Below are positions 57,436-64,000 of a stretch of 64,000 bases of DNA, piece by piece. The notes beneath the pieces are model-generated. The model was not told the DNA's origin. It saw only the letters and a list, made by a program, of their open reading frames with translations, and searched no databases. Each line of letters opens with the position of its first letter. The stretch's first letter is position 1. Source of the DNA: Paraflavitalea pollutisoli. Its GTDB lineage: Bacteria > Bacteroidota > Bacteroidia > Chitinophagales > Chitinophagaceae. A program made the translations under genes and the position numbers. The DNA is taken from the NCBI RefSeq assembly GCF_029360705.1, contig NZ_JARKMX010000008.1, positions 3,727,479-3,791,478 of the forward strand, in the 5' to 3' direction.

Positions 57436-58148
57436 GTAATGATTAGGTTATTGATTACAGGGAAAAGTAAAATGCACGGTGTAACCCCTGTCAACGTTGA
57501 ATAGCCGCCGCACTGTTGGCTGTGTCGCCATTGTGTTGCGTACTCTCTTCGAGACAGCTTAATAACACCCGGTAAACAAAAGGCAGAAAAGGCCTGGATA
57601 GTGTAGGGGTTAGGGTCATGATATTGGTTTTAAAAAGTTTAGTATACGGTTTTTAGGATCGATATTGGATTGATGCTTTGCGTGTAAAATTATATCTGTT
57701 TCGGGGAATTCAAAATATCCCCTCAAACATTCATAATTCACCTATATATAACACCTATAACTTTTCCGATGCCGATAAAATTGTATCGTTTTGGGAATTT
57801 ATTTCAGGATGGGTATAATTACGCATAACCCCATTGGATAAGGCATTCAGGCTTTCTTAAACTGGGAAATTGACACGTAAAATACCGCTATTGAGATGTG
57901 CAAGGGGTTAACCCCAATTTTTCCACAGTCACAATCGTATTTTTACGAACCTGCTCCCCGCTTGGCATATTAAATAATTAACAATACCACTATTCTGCCC
58001 TACCCTGCCCCCAAATTGCCGCTAATATGTCCAAATTGTTAAGAAAACCATACGGGATAGATACTTTTAAACTCTTTTTTTACCTTTTTTGAGCGTTGGA
58101 CATCATGGCAATTTATTAGCTAAACCCTTGCTGGACTTGCGTTTCACA
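57436..58148. other. About 700-bp gene-free region
   Basis: No convincing ORF on either strand and no recognised RNA family. A tiny frame from the ATG at 58027 (21 codons, ending in a poly-Phe/Leu tract over T runs) is unlikely to be real. Confidence 0.5.
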
Positions 58149-58190
58149 AAGCCTATCGAAGCTTTACGATAGGGAAACCAGGCTTTTTTT
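58149..58190 (+). terminator. Terminator hairpin with no known upstream gene
   Basis: CCTATCG / CGATAGG inner stem (8-nt loop) and an outer AAGCCT / AGGCTT pairing, then seven Ts. It ends just before the promoter at 58194 of the small secreted protein. No plus-strand gene precedes it, which raises the possibility of a small RNA ending here. Confidence 0.6.
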
Positions 58191-58193
58191 GGT

Positions 58194-58224
58194 TTTGGGG
58201 GCGTGAATTCCCGGTTTATGTTTG
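58194..58224 (+). promoter_or_regulatory. Promoter TTTG-N19-TATGTTTG
   Basis: TTTG at 58194-58197 and TATGTTTG at 58217-58224 with exactly 19 bp between. It is followed by CATCATGAA, also found after the promoter of the paralog at 60062. Predicted 5' UTR of about 140 nt to the ATG at 58370. Confidence 0.85.
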
Positions 58225-58369
58225 CATCATGAAATAAAGAGAACGCAGATCAGGCGTTCATCTCCGGAGAAACTCCTCCTTCTTTTCTGCCTTCAATTGC
58301 CTGCCCGGTTGCCCATCCATACGAAGATTTTCTCAAAAACTGTATTTAAAAACTTTTAAACATACTATT

Positions 58370-58777
58370 ATGAAAACGCTGAGAAATTATGGAATGATGG
58401 CGATCGCCCTGGTGGCTTTTACTGTAGCCTTTACAAACACCACACTGGCTAACAACGAAAAAGAAAAAGTAGCTGCCGCTATAGAACTGAAGTTCATTGG
58501 TCACTACGAAAACCAACCGGTTTTCCAACTGAACCTGACCAACAAAGAAGAAGATGAGTTTACCATTACTTTCCGCGATGACTTCGGCAACGTACTGTAC
58601 AGCACTAAAGTAAAAGGCACAACGATCTCCAAGAAATTTATGCTGAATGTAGAAGAGATCGGTGACAATGTATTGAATGTGGAAGTAAGATCTAAGAAGA
58701 ACGCTCAAAGCGAAGTGTACAAGATCAACAGAAACCGCAGCTACGTAGAAGAAACAGTTGTCAGCAAGATAAAATAG
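58370..58777 (+). CDS. Small secreted protein, paralog 1
   Basis: 135-aa exported protein of unknown function. Signal peptide about 1-28 (hydrophobic MMAIALVAFTVAF core, TTLAN cleavage region). The mature domain of about 99 aa begins IELKFIGHYENQPVFQLNL and ends RSYVEETVVSKIK; it is beta-rich with many Lys and Glu and no Cys. By hand count about 80 of 99 mature residues match the paralog at 60242-60637. It has an exact promoter, a long 5' UTR and its own terminator (58805-58833), so it is monocistronic and probably well expressed. Confidence 0.8.
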   Translation: MKTLRNYGMMAIALVAFTVAFTNTTLANNEKEKVAAAIELKFIGHYENQPVFQLNLTNKEEDEFTITFRDDFGNVLYSTKVKGTTISKKFMLNVEEIGDNVLNVEVRSKKNAQSEVYKINRNRSYVEETVVSKIK

Positions 58778-58804
58778 TTTACAGGCCGCTTACCTTCTTG
58801 AAAC

Positions 58805-58833
58805 AGGGAGTATCAGCAATGATGCTCCCTTTT
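58805..58833 (+). terminator. Terminator after small secreted protein 1
   Basis: GGGAG-ATCA / TGAT-CTCCC stem with one internal mismatch and a GCAA loop, followed by TTTTCTTTTT. Confidence 0.85.
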
Positions 58834-58890
58834 CTTTTTACGATGGGGATGTTTGAGCTGGCTTTGAAATGATGTTATCACTACATACAC

Positions 58891-58934
58891 AAAAGAAAAG
58901 GGTCACTGCCATATTGCGGTGCCCCTTTTCTCTT
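58891..58934. terminator. Terminator after terC
   Basis: AGAAAAGGG and CCCTTTTCT arms around an imperfect inner stem; on the minus strand it ends in TTTTCTTTTG and lies about 27 bp past the terC stop. Possibly bidirectional. Confidence 0.65.
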
Positions 58935-58960
58935 ATATAGTCCGATCAATTAAGCTGCTT

Positions 58961-59728
58961 TTAAACGTCAGTTTGCTTTTTCTTGCCAAACAATGTAGTA
59001 TAAAAAATGGGGACCACAAAGATGGAAATAGTCAGGATAGATACCCCCCAATCGGCCGCATGACTTCCCAGAAACTTACTGAAGGTGGTATCCGGCTGAA
59101 AATGTTCATAAAGCGATAACATCAACTTGAGACCTAGGATGGCAATGACAATAAAGGCTGCCGTCTCGAGAAAAGCAAACTTCTCCATGAGCTTAACAAA
59201 TCCCTGCGCCACAAAGCGCATGGCAAGTATACCGATGAATACGCCCAACCAGATCAGGATGATATTGTCGGAGAAAGCAACTGCGGCAAAAACATTATCG
59301 ATAGAGAAAGCCAGATCCATGATCTCTACCAGGGCTACTGTTGCCCAGAAATTACCAAGCGCACCTACTGTTACCCGATACAACCAATTACTTTTTTTGT
59401 CTAACGTATCATCTTCTTCCTCGATCGTTTTTTTACTCTTCCACCAATCCCATACCAGGTACAATAAGTATAAACCACCAAGTGGTTTCAACCACCAGAT
59501 CTTAATGATATAGGCCGCCAGCAGTAAACAAATACCACGAAACACATAGGCACCAATGATCCCATAACGCAGCGCCCGGCTCCTTTGCTCCTTTGGCAGA
59601 TCCATGACCATCGTAGCGAGCACGGCAGCATTATCCACAGATAACAGACTTTCAATAACAATGAGATTCCCAACGACCGCCAACGCAGCCCACGGATTGT
59701 TGAGTATCTCCTGGATCATTTCATTCAT
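58961..59728 (-). CDS. TerC family integral membrane protein
   Basis: 255 aa with about seven hydrophobic helices. The family's conserved acidic motifs are visible: LIVIESLLSVDNAAVLATMV in the first helix and MDLAFSIDNVFAAVAFSDN in the middle, each with an Asp-Asn pair. TerC relatives have been linked to tellurite resistance and to Mn2+ export to exoenzymes; the substrate here is unknown. No yybP-ykoY manganese riboswitch was recognised upstream. It sits between two paralogous secreted-protein genes on the opposite strand. Confidence 0.88.
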   Translation of the reverse strand: MNEMIQEILNNPWAALAVVGNLIVIESLLSVDNAAVLATMVMDLPKEQRSRALRYGIIGAYVFRGICLLLAAYIIKIWWLKPLGGLYLLYLVWDWWKSKKTIEEEDDTLDKKSNWLYRVTVGALGNFWATVALVEIMDLAFSIDNVFAAVAFSDNIILIWLGVFIGILAMRFVAQGFVKLMEKFAFLETAAFIVIAILGLKLMLSLYEHFQPDTTFSKFLGSHAADWGVSILTISIFVVPIFYTTLFGKKKQTDV

Positions 59729-59800
59729 GATGTACGCTTGTTTATGTAAACTTCCTTAAAACCTTAAAAATCACCCACCCTACGGACAGTTTGGGGCGTT

Positions 59801-59808
59801 CAAAACTA
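59801..59808 (-). promoter_or_regulatory. Candidate -7 element of terC
   Basis: Minus strand TAGTTTTG, exact TAnnTTTG match, about 73 bp before the terC ATG. No -33 match. Confidence 0.4.
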
Positions 59809-59856
59809 TAACATCCCGCTGAATTTTTACCGATAGATTCCGTTGCGAGCCGGCTT

Positions 59857-59874
59857 GGGCTGTTTTTACAGCCC
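59857..59874. other. Perfect hairpin in the terC upstream region
   Basis: GGGCTGT / ACAGCCC, 7 bp with a T-rich 4-nt loop, in an otherwise gene-free stretch (59809-60038). It lies upstream of the predicted terC transcript start. Function unknown. Confidence 0.4.
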
Positions 59875-60038
59875 TCCCTGCAAGTGCCTCCTGCGGGAAA
59901 TCGGCCTGCAATTTAAATAATATTTGGGGCCAAAAACGGCTTGGGCATCATGGCTCCAAAAACCTGAAACGCAGTACCAGTCTACATTTTAACATTTCCC
60001 TCACGCGTTTAGCATGCTGAAATCAGCCTTTTGTTGTG

Positions 60039-60069
60039 TTGTGGAGCGGTAAATCCCGCTGTAAGTTTG
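60039..60069 (+). promoter_or_regulatory. Promoter TTG-N20-TAAGTTTG
   Basis: TAAGTTTG at 60062-60069 matches TAnnTTTG; TTG at 60039-60041 is 20 bp upstream. Followed by CATCATGAA as at 58225. Predicted 5' UTR about 165 nt. Confidence 0.7.
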
Positions 60070-60241
60070 CATCATGAACGAAGGGAATTACAAAACACCG
60101 CCCCTTCAGAACAAAAGAACACTAAAGCGGTAGACAATAAGTCCCCAGAAGGGGCAGGCAGCCTGGAAATGGCGCCGACGATTCCAACCGATTGCCAGGC
60201 CTGCTGAACCATTTCGTAAAAAACAAAATAATATAAAGAGT

Positions 60242-60637
60242 ATGAAAATCATGAAGAACATCGCAATCCTGCTGATCGCATTTGTAGCCCTTTCAACTAC
60301 AACCCTGGCCAATGGCGAAAAGACTCCCGCAACATCAACTATAGAGCTGAAATTCATCGGCCACTACGAGAACCAACCCGTTTTCCAACTGAACCTGAAC
60401 AATGCCACTGAAGACGAATACGCAATCACCTTCCGTGATGAGTTTGGCAACGTACTGTATGCTGCCAAAGTAAAAGGTAGCAACATCTCCAAAAAGTTCA
60501 TGTTGAACACGGAAGAAATTGGTGACAATGTGCTGAATGTAGAAGTAAAGTCAAAGAAGAACGATAAGTCTGAAGTATACCAGATCAACAGAAACCGCAG
60601 CATTGTTGAGGAAACTGTTGTGAACAAGGTTAAGTAA
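60242..60637 (+). CDS. Small secreted protein, paralog 2
   Basis: 131-aa exported protein, near-duplicate of 58370-58777. Signal peptide MKIMKNIAILLIAFVALSTT, cleavage around TTLAN; mature part starts IELKFIGHYENQPVFQLNL as in the paralog and ends RSIVEETVVNKVK. Differences are mostly conservative and the signal peptides have diverged more than the mature domains. Own promoter, long 5' UTR, strong terminator. Function unknown. Confidence 0.8.
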   Translation: MKIMKNIAILLIAFVALSTTTLANGEKTPATSTIELKFIGHYENQPVFQLNLNNATEDEYAITFRDEFGNVLYAAKVKGSNISKKFMLNTEEIGDNVLNVEVKSKKNDKSEVYQINRNRSIVEETVVNKVK

Positions 60638-60676
60638 TTAGTTTTCAGCTACAGTTAGTTTTCGTTTATGTGTTTG

Positions 60677-60709
60677 AGTACACCGGACTGCACCGGTGTA
60701 CTTTTTTTT
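60677..60709 (+). terminator. Terminator after small secreted protein 2
   Basis: Perfect 10-bp stem AGTACACCGG / CCGGTGTACT with a 6-nt loop and eight Ts. Confidence 0.93.
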
Positions 60710-60717
60710 GTACCTGC

Positions 60718-61548
60718 TCAATCAAAATCAGCTACAGGATGCTGTTTATAGATCATGTCAGGAACGTTCTTCATGGTCCATGTTTCCTGCCAGGTAATAA
60801 ATTGTTGTTGCAGTTGAGGATAGGCCAACATCAGCATCGCTTTGGAAGAATTGACATTGACCCGTACCCGTCCATGTTCTGCATAGGTTTTCTCCCCATC
60901 TTTATTGGTAAGGCCCGATACCCATACAGGGGTAATGCCGCGCATAGATCGGAGGGTAGAGGCCGCAGGTAGGTTGGTCACCGAACCTGGATCAAACGCG
61001 TACTGCGCTCTATAGGCCTCCACTTCATCTTCAAGGTCTTGCAGATAACACTTATTGAAGCGGGCATCAAACATGATCTCACCGGTTTCATATTGCCAGC
61101 CATGCATCAGTTCGTGAATAAAGTTGGCAGTAGAGCCTACAGAAAGTATGATGCACTTTTTATGAACATCCCAGGAGGTAGAGCCCACGTCATTGCTGGT
61201 TCCTTTCAGCACATACTCAACATCGCTGTTTTCCAGTATGCCGATCTGGGCAATGACCTTTTCTAACTTGTCAAATCTTGCTTGAAGAACAGCCAGATCC
61301 TGTTGCGCTTTATCGCTTTTACACTTGGCCCGGTCGAGGATGGCGTAGGAAAGACTATCCCGTTTTGCAAGGATCAACTCCTTATGCCTGGACCATTCGC
61401 CCAGACTCAAGGAGTTGATGCCTTTGGGAGAAAGTATTGTTGCTGAAACTGGAATGGGATCATTCGCAACAGATGGAGCGGGATGGCTGGTAACAGCTCC
61501 CATACAGACAAGGTTAATGTACAAGACATAGGTAAGGTGAATGGACAT
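60718..61548 (-). CDS. Putative secreted HExxH metallopeptidase
   Basis: 276-aa protein with an N-terminal hydrophobic segment (about 5-20) that may be a signal peptide. The key motif is NFIHELMHGWQYE: HELMH at 145-149 is a zinc-binding HExxH, and a conserved-looking acidic stretch DLEDEVEAYRAQYAF at about 171-185 could give the third ligand (Glu), as in gluzincins. A Lys/Glu-rich helical region (about 50-105) precedes the catalytic part. I do not recognise a named family, and substrate is unknown. The gene converges on small secreted protein 2 with an 80-bp gap. Confidence 0.7.
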   Translation of the reverse strand: MSIHLTYVLYINLVCMGAVTSHPAPSVANDPIPVSATILSPKGINSLSLGEWSRHKELILAKRDSLSYAILDRAKCKSDKAQQDLAVLQARFDKLEKVIAQIGILENSDVEYVLKGTSNDVGSTSWDVHKKCIILSVGSTANFIHELMHGWQYETGEIMFDARFNKCYLQDLEDEVEAYRAQYAFDPGSVTNLPAASTLRSMRGITPVWVSGLTNKDGEKTYAEHGRVRVNVNSSKAMLMLAYPQLQQQFITWQETWTMKNVPDMIYKQHPVADFD

Positions 61549-61894
61549 ATAGCTAAGGTTTAATGGAATGTCAATATCTTATCAGCCATGCCTACGCACG
61601 GTCAGCCAATCGATTCAGCCTAAAACTTCGGGTATGTCTTCAACTTGTACGGAGTTCGACGCATTGGTTGTCGGTCAGGGGAAGTGTGGTGCTACTGTTG
61701 TTACGCCTTTGGGACTAATCAGAATTGCGGAACAAGTTTAACGAGATTTCGCCCCATTCTCAACATTTCAATGTTAAAAGTATATTTATTTTGATCTATG
61801 TTAAGATGTCGCCAACAACACTAAGTGGAAACCTATAATGAAAATAAGCAGATTGGTGTAAGCCGACCCGAAGGAGGTAGGTCGATAAAAGGTG
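61549..61894. other. Intergenic region without a recognised gene
   Basis: About 350 bp between the putative peptidase gene and the superoxide dismutase terminator. It contains a small CGACC / GGTCG inverted repeat near 61864-61884. No ORF, promoter match or known RNA was seen. Confidence 0.5.
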
Positions 61895-61921
61895 AAAGGG
61901 CAGCTGTAATGGCTGCCCTTT
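61895..61921 (-). terminator. Terminator after the superoxide dismutase gene
   Basis: Perfect 10-bp stem AAAGGGCAGC / GCTGCCCTTT with a 7-nt loop, about 30 bp beyond the stop at 61953. The arms carry their own A and T ends, so it may act in both directions. Confidence 0.75.
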
Positions 61922-61952
61922 CGGTTGTATAGCGATACTGTTTGGTGCGGTA

Positions 61953-62714
61953 TTATCCGATAACTGTAGCGGCACGTTTACCCACGAAATCCCAGTTTAC
62001 AGCGTTGAACCAGGCCGTAATATAGTCAGGACGACGATTCTGGTATTTCAGGTAATAAGCATGCTCCCATACGTCGAGCCCGAGGATCGGAAATCCTTTA
62101 ACTTCCGCGACGTCCATCAGCGGATTATCCTGGTTGGGCGTGGAAACGATAGACAGTTTCTTGTCATTGTTCGCTATTAACCAGGCCCATCCACTACCGA
62201 AACGTCCTTTGGCAGCGTCGGAGAATTGTGTTTTGAAGGCATCGAATGAGTTGAAGTCTTTCTCGATAGCAGACAACAACTTACCCGAAGGCTTAGCCCC
62301 ATCTACGGGCGCCTTGAGCGTTTTCCAGAATAACTCGTGGTTATAATGCCCACCGGCGTTGTTACGCATTTTAGGAGAATATTTGGATACACCTGCCAGT
62401 AAAGTCTCCAGCGAAGTCACTTTGGTATCGACCTTTTCGGCAGTAACCGCTTCGCCAAGAGCCTTGGCGTAAGCTGCCGCATGTTTGGTGTAATGGATCT
62501 CCATCGTCATGGCGTCGATAGAGGGCTCCAGGGCATTGTAGGCGTACGGCAGCGGTTGCTGTTCATACGGCGTAGAAGCGCCGGCAGTTACGGCAGGGGC
62601 CTGATTGCAACCGGCAGCCAGTGAATCGAGCACTGGCAATGCAAAAGCAGCTGCCAGTCCGGCCTTTCCTGTTTGTTTCAGGAACTCCCGACGGTTATTA
62701 GTGGTGTTTGCCAT
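61953..62714 (-). CDS. Fe/Mn superoxide dismutase with Tat signal
   Basis: 253-aa enzyme. Residues about 1-35 form a twin-arginine signal (NRREFLKQTGKAGLAAAFAL) ending in LAAGC, a possible lipoprotein cleavage site, so the enzyme is probably exported already folded. Metal ligands are visible: His in MEIHYTKHAAAY, His in AGGHYNHELFW, and Asp and His in LDVWEHAYYLKYQNRR. GWAWL and the C-terminal NWDFVGKR are typical of the family. Fe versus Mn cannot be decided by eye. Monocistronic. Confidence 0.92.
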   Translation of the reverse strand: MANTTNNRREFLKQTGKAGLAAAFALPVLDSLAAGCNQAPAVTAGASTPYEQQPLPYAYNALEPSIDAMTMEIHYTKHAAAYAKALGEAVTAEKVDTKVTSLETLLAGVSKYSPKMRNNAGGHYNHELFWKTLKAPVDGAKPSGKLLSAIEKDFNSFDAFKTQFSDAAKGRFGSGWAWLIANNDKKLSIVSTPNQDNPLMDVAEVKGFPILGLDVWEHAYYLKYQNRRPDYITAWFNAVNWDFVGKRAATVIG

Positions 62715-63135
62715 AGTATAGGTGTGTGTTTTATATTTGATGGAACAATATTACAATGATTGTGGAATGGGCCAATCTTTTTTTCCCGGCTGTTCATGCA
62801 ATTTTAATACCTGATTATCAGGCACGGCGCTCCTTTTGACGGAACCATGTGCAACGCAATCGATCAGCTAGAAAGCAATATAATCAAGGCAGATAGGCCG
62901 CAGTGGCTCGTTGCAGCCAATGCCCGAATAGCTTGATCATCAGGCAAAGAGTGCCTGTTTATACGCAAACCAGGTTCAGACGCCTACCCCATACCAGGTC
63001 AGCCACCGATAAAAATTTCCCATCTGCGTAAACCGGAAAGGCTGGGAAATAGCCGTCGGCACTACGTATCCGGCAAATGACCGTGACAAAATACAGGGCA
63101 CATAAAAAATTAATTTTCAAGTTCTTGTTTTTGAA
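62715..63135. other. Intergenic region upstream of the tRNAs
   Basis: About 420 bp with no ORF. It contains a CCTGAT-T-ATCAGG palindrome near 62811, a related GATCATCAGGCA stretch near 62937 that starts a CAGGCA / TGCCTG hairpin, and a plus-strand TATATTTG at 62732-62739 with TTTG 21 bp upstream that leads to no gene. Confidence 0.5.
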
Positions 63136-63166
63136 TTTGCTATTTGAATTTTTACTCTTATTTTTG
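63136..63166 (+). promoter_or_regulatory. tRNA promoter TTTG-N19-TATTTTTG
   Basis: TTTG at 63136-63139 and TATTTTTG at 63159-63166 with exactly 19 bp between; transcription would start near 63172, about 10 bp before tRNA-Ser. Probably also serves tRNA-Pro. Confidence 0.88.
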
Positions 63167-63181
63167 CCCTCCCGAAAAAAC

Positions 63182-63272
63182 GGAGAGGTGCCTGAGTGGC
63201 CGAAAGGGCCGGTTTGCTAAACCGTTATACGAGCTTAAACTTGTATCGAGGGTTCGAATCCCTCCCTCTCCG
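63182..63272 (+). tRNA. tRNA-Ser (GCT)
   Basis: Acceptor stem GGAGAGG / CCTCTCC with discriminator G, anticodon loop with GCT (reads AGC/AGU), long variable arm as expected for Ser, T stem GAGGG / CCCTC around TTCGAAT. No encoded CCA. Confidence 0.96.
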
Positions 63273-63364
63273 CTCCCGGTTGCAGAAGCAACCTTCAGGA
63301 AGTAAAACGCCTGAACACCGGCAAAGAAAATAGATTGCCCAATGCATTGTTGAAGCAGTCGACT

Positions 63365-63438
63365 CGGGAAGTAGCGCAGGCCGGTAGCGCACCTGGTTTG
63401 GGACCAGGGGGTCGCAGGTTCGAATCCTGTCTTCCCGA
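63365..63438 (+). tRNA. tRNA-Pro (TGG)
   Basis: Acceptor CGGGAAG / CTTCCCG with discriminator A; anticodon stem CCTGG / CCAGG around TTTGGGA, anticodon TGG (reads CCA and related Pro codons). CCA is not encoded. 92 bp after tRNA-Ser. Confidence 0.96.
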
Positions 63439-63445
63439 CTGATAA

Positions 63446-63480
63446 AAAACCCGCAGCGAAAGCTGCGGGTTTTGTTTTTT
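63446..63480 (+). terminator. Terminator after the tRNA pair
   Basis: Perfect 12-bp stem AAAACCCGCAGC / GCTGCGGGTTTT with a GAAA tetraloop, then TTTTTT. It lies 7 bp after tRNA-Pro and also faces the minus-strand gene ending at 63555, so it may serve both. Confidence 0.92.
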
Positions 63481-63554
63481 CAGAGCATGCAGCTCTTGTA
63501 CGCCAACGCAGCCTTTACGGATCAGGTTGGCTAATGGCGAAACTCAATAGCAAT

Positions 63555-64000
63555 TCACCTTACTGTAAACCACACCTTACCCTGAAACACCCCCGTATCA
63601 GTAATACCCTGCACCATACATTGAAAAGTGCCGGTAACAAGATTGGTATGAAATGATACTTCAGCCTGGCCCTGATCATCCGTCAACAACAAGGGCGCCC
63701 AATAAAGCGTCGTTCTATGAAGTAACTCGGGCGGATTATCAGCGGTTACATCCAGATCATAAAACACCTCCGGATACCAGGTAGCATTGATGGACTGTAT
63801 ATGCTTAGGTCGCCCCGGGTAAGCACAATGATAAATGACAGACCTGGTACCCAACGCCCCTTCTACAGCATATCGTTCTCCTTCTACCGGCAACCGCGTT
63901 CCTTCTGCACCTTTGGGGTGTATCGGGCAATTCAAAAAACCAAGACGGCACACATAGTCATCGCACACACCATTATCGTTCATCTTCGACACATATTCAT
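63555..64000 (-). CDS. C-terminal fragment of a large MG2-type (macroglobulin-like) protein
   Basis: The frame is open to the window edge, so only the last about 148 residues are seen; the GTG at 63992 is unlikely to be the true start. The region NDNGVCDDYVCRLGFLNCPIHPKG followed by RTTLYWAPLLLTDDQGQAEV and TGTFQCMVQGITDTG resembles the C-terminal domain of Bacteroidota macroglobulin-like (MG2) surface proteins: a Cys-rich linker, then a final beta-sandwich. The four Cys in the linker may form disulfides. Identity is inferred by resemblance to family wording I recall; the rest of the gene lies outside the window. Confidence 0.55.
   Translation of the reverse strand, partial: EYVSKMNDNGVCDDYVCRLGFLNCPIHPKGAEGTRLPVEGERYAVEGALGTRSVIYHCAYPGRPKHIQSINATWYPEVFYDLDVTADNPPELLHRTTLYWAPLLLTDDQGQAEVSFHTNLVTGTFQCMVQGITDTGVFQGKVWFTVR

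Noticed and set aside
59729-60000. Possible yybP-ykoY (Mn2+) riboswitch upstream of terC
   Set aside because: The conserved core of that riboswitch is not visible; only a simple hairpin is present.
62732-62739. Plus-strand TATATTTG promoter box
   Set aside because: It leads into a gene-free region and has 21-bp spacing to TTTG; more likely chance in AT-rich sequence.
1-64000. CRISPR arrays, IS elements, prophage or rRNA
   Set aside because: No spaced direct repeats of CRISPR length, no transposase or integrase, no phage genes and no rRNA sequence were seen.

Overview
The window looks like chromosomal DNA from a Bacteroidota, probably Chitinophagaceae or a close relative. The evidence is the repeated promoter form TTTG-N19-TAnnTTTG (exact at 4682-4712, 58194-58224 and 63136-63166), a type IX secretion locus (giant repeat adhesin, PorP/SprF, OmpA), the BBP2-type porin next to amtB, and the general protein repertoire. 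The genus cannot be decided from the sequence alone. No IS element, prophage, CRISPR array or rRNA was seen. Two tRNAs lie near the right end.

Layout: 52-4502 holds uvrA and two envelope genes. 4682-7716 is a methionine-branch operon (trans-sulfuration enzyme, homoserine dehydrogenase) behind a SAM-I riboswitch. 7815-13857 (minus) is thrA-thrB-thrC plus a DUF2167 gene, preceded by a Thr/Ile-rich leader peptide. 14126-16705 is PEP carboxylase. 16950-25970 (minus) is nitrogen assimilation: BBP2 porin, amtB, gltD, gltB. 27381-30880 is the circularly permuted ATP-grasp / alpha-E / transglutaminase trio. 30937-43358 (minus) is a ten-gene branched-chain amino acid cluster, leuACDB then ilvEDBNCA, with an ilvL-type leader and attenuator between the two halves. 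45250-48411 (minus) is a cysteine cluster of the CysO/Mec/CysM type, preceded by a leader peptide with six consecutive Cys codons and a terminator. 49941-57340 (minus) is the T9SS adhesin locus. 58370-60637 holds two near-identical small secreted proteins flanking a TerC gene. The right end has a predicted HExxH protein, a Tat-exported superoxide dismutase, tRNA-Ser, tRNA-Pro and the C-terminus of a large protein that runs off the window.

The unifying theme is amino acid synthesis with a different cis-acting sensor on each branch: a SAM riboswitch (Met), a Thr/Ile-coding leader (Thr), an Ile/Val/Leu-coding leader with terminator and antiterminator (Ile/Val), and a poly-Cys leader with terminator (Cys). 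Homoserine dehydrogenase is present twice, once fused to aspartokinase under the Thr leader and once under the SAM riboswitch. The most novel item is the poly-Cys attenuator over a protein-bound-sulfide cysteine pathway whose sulfur carrier ends in Gly-Gly-Phe-Ala, so it must be trimmed before use. All functions are inferred from reading the sequence; no database search was run.
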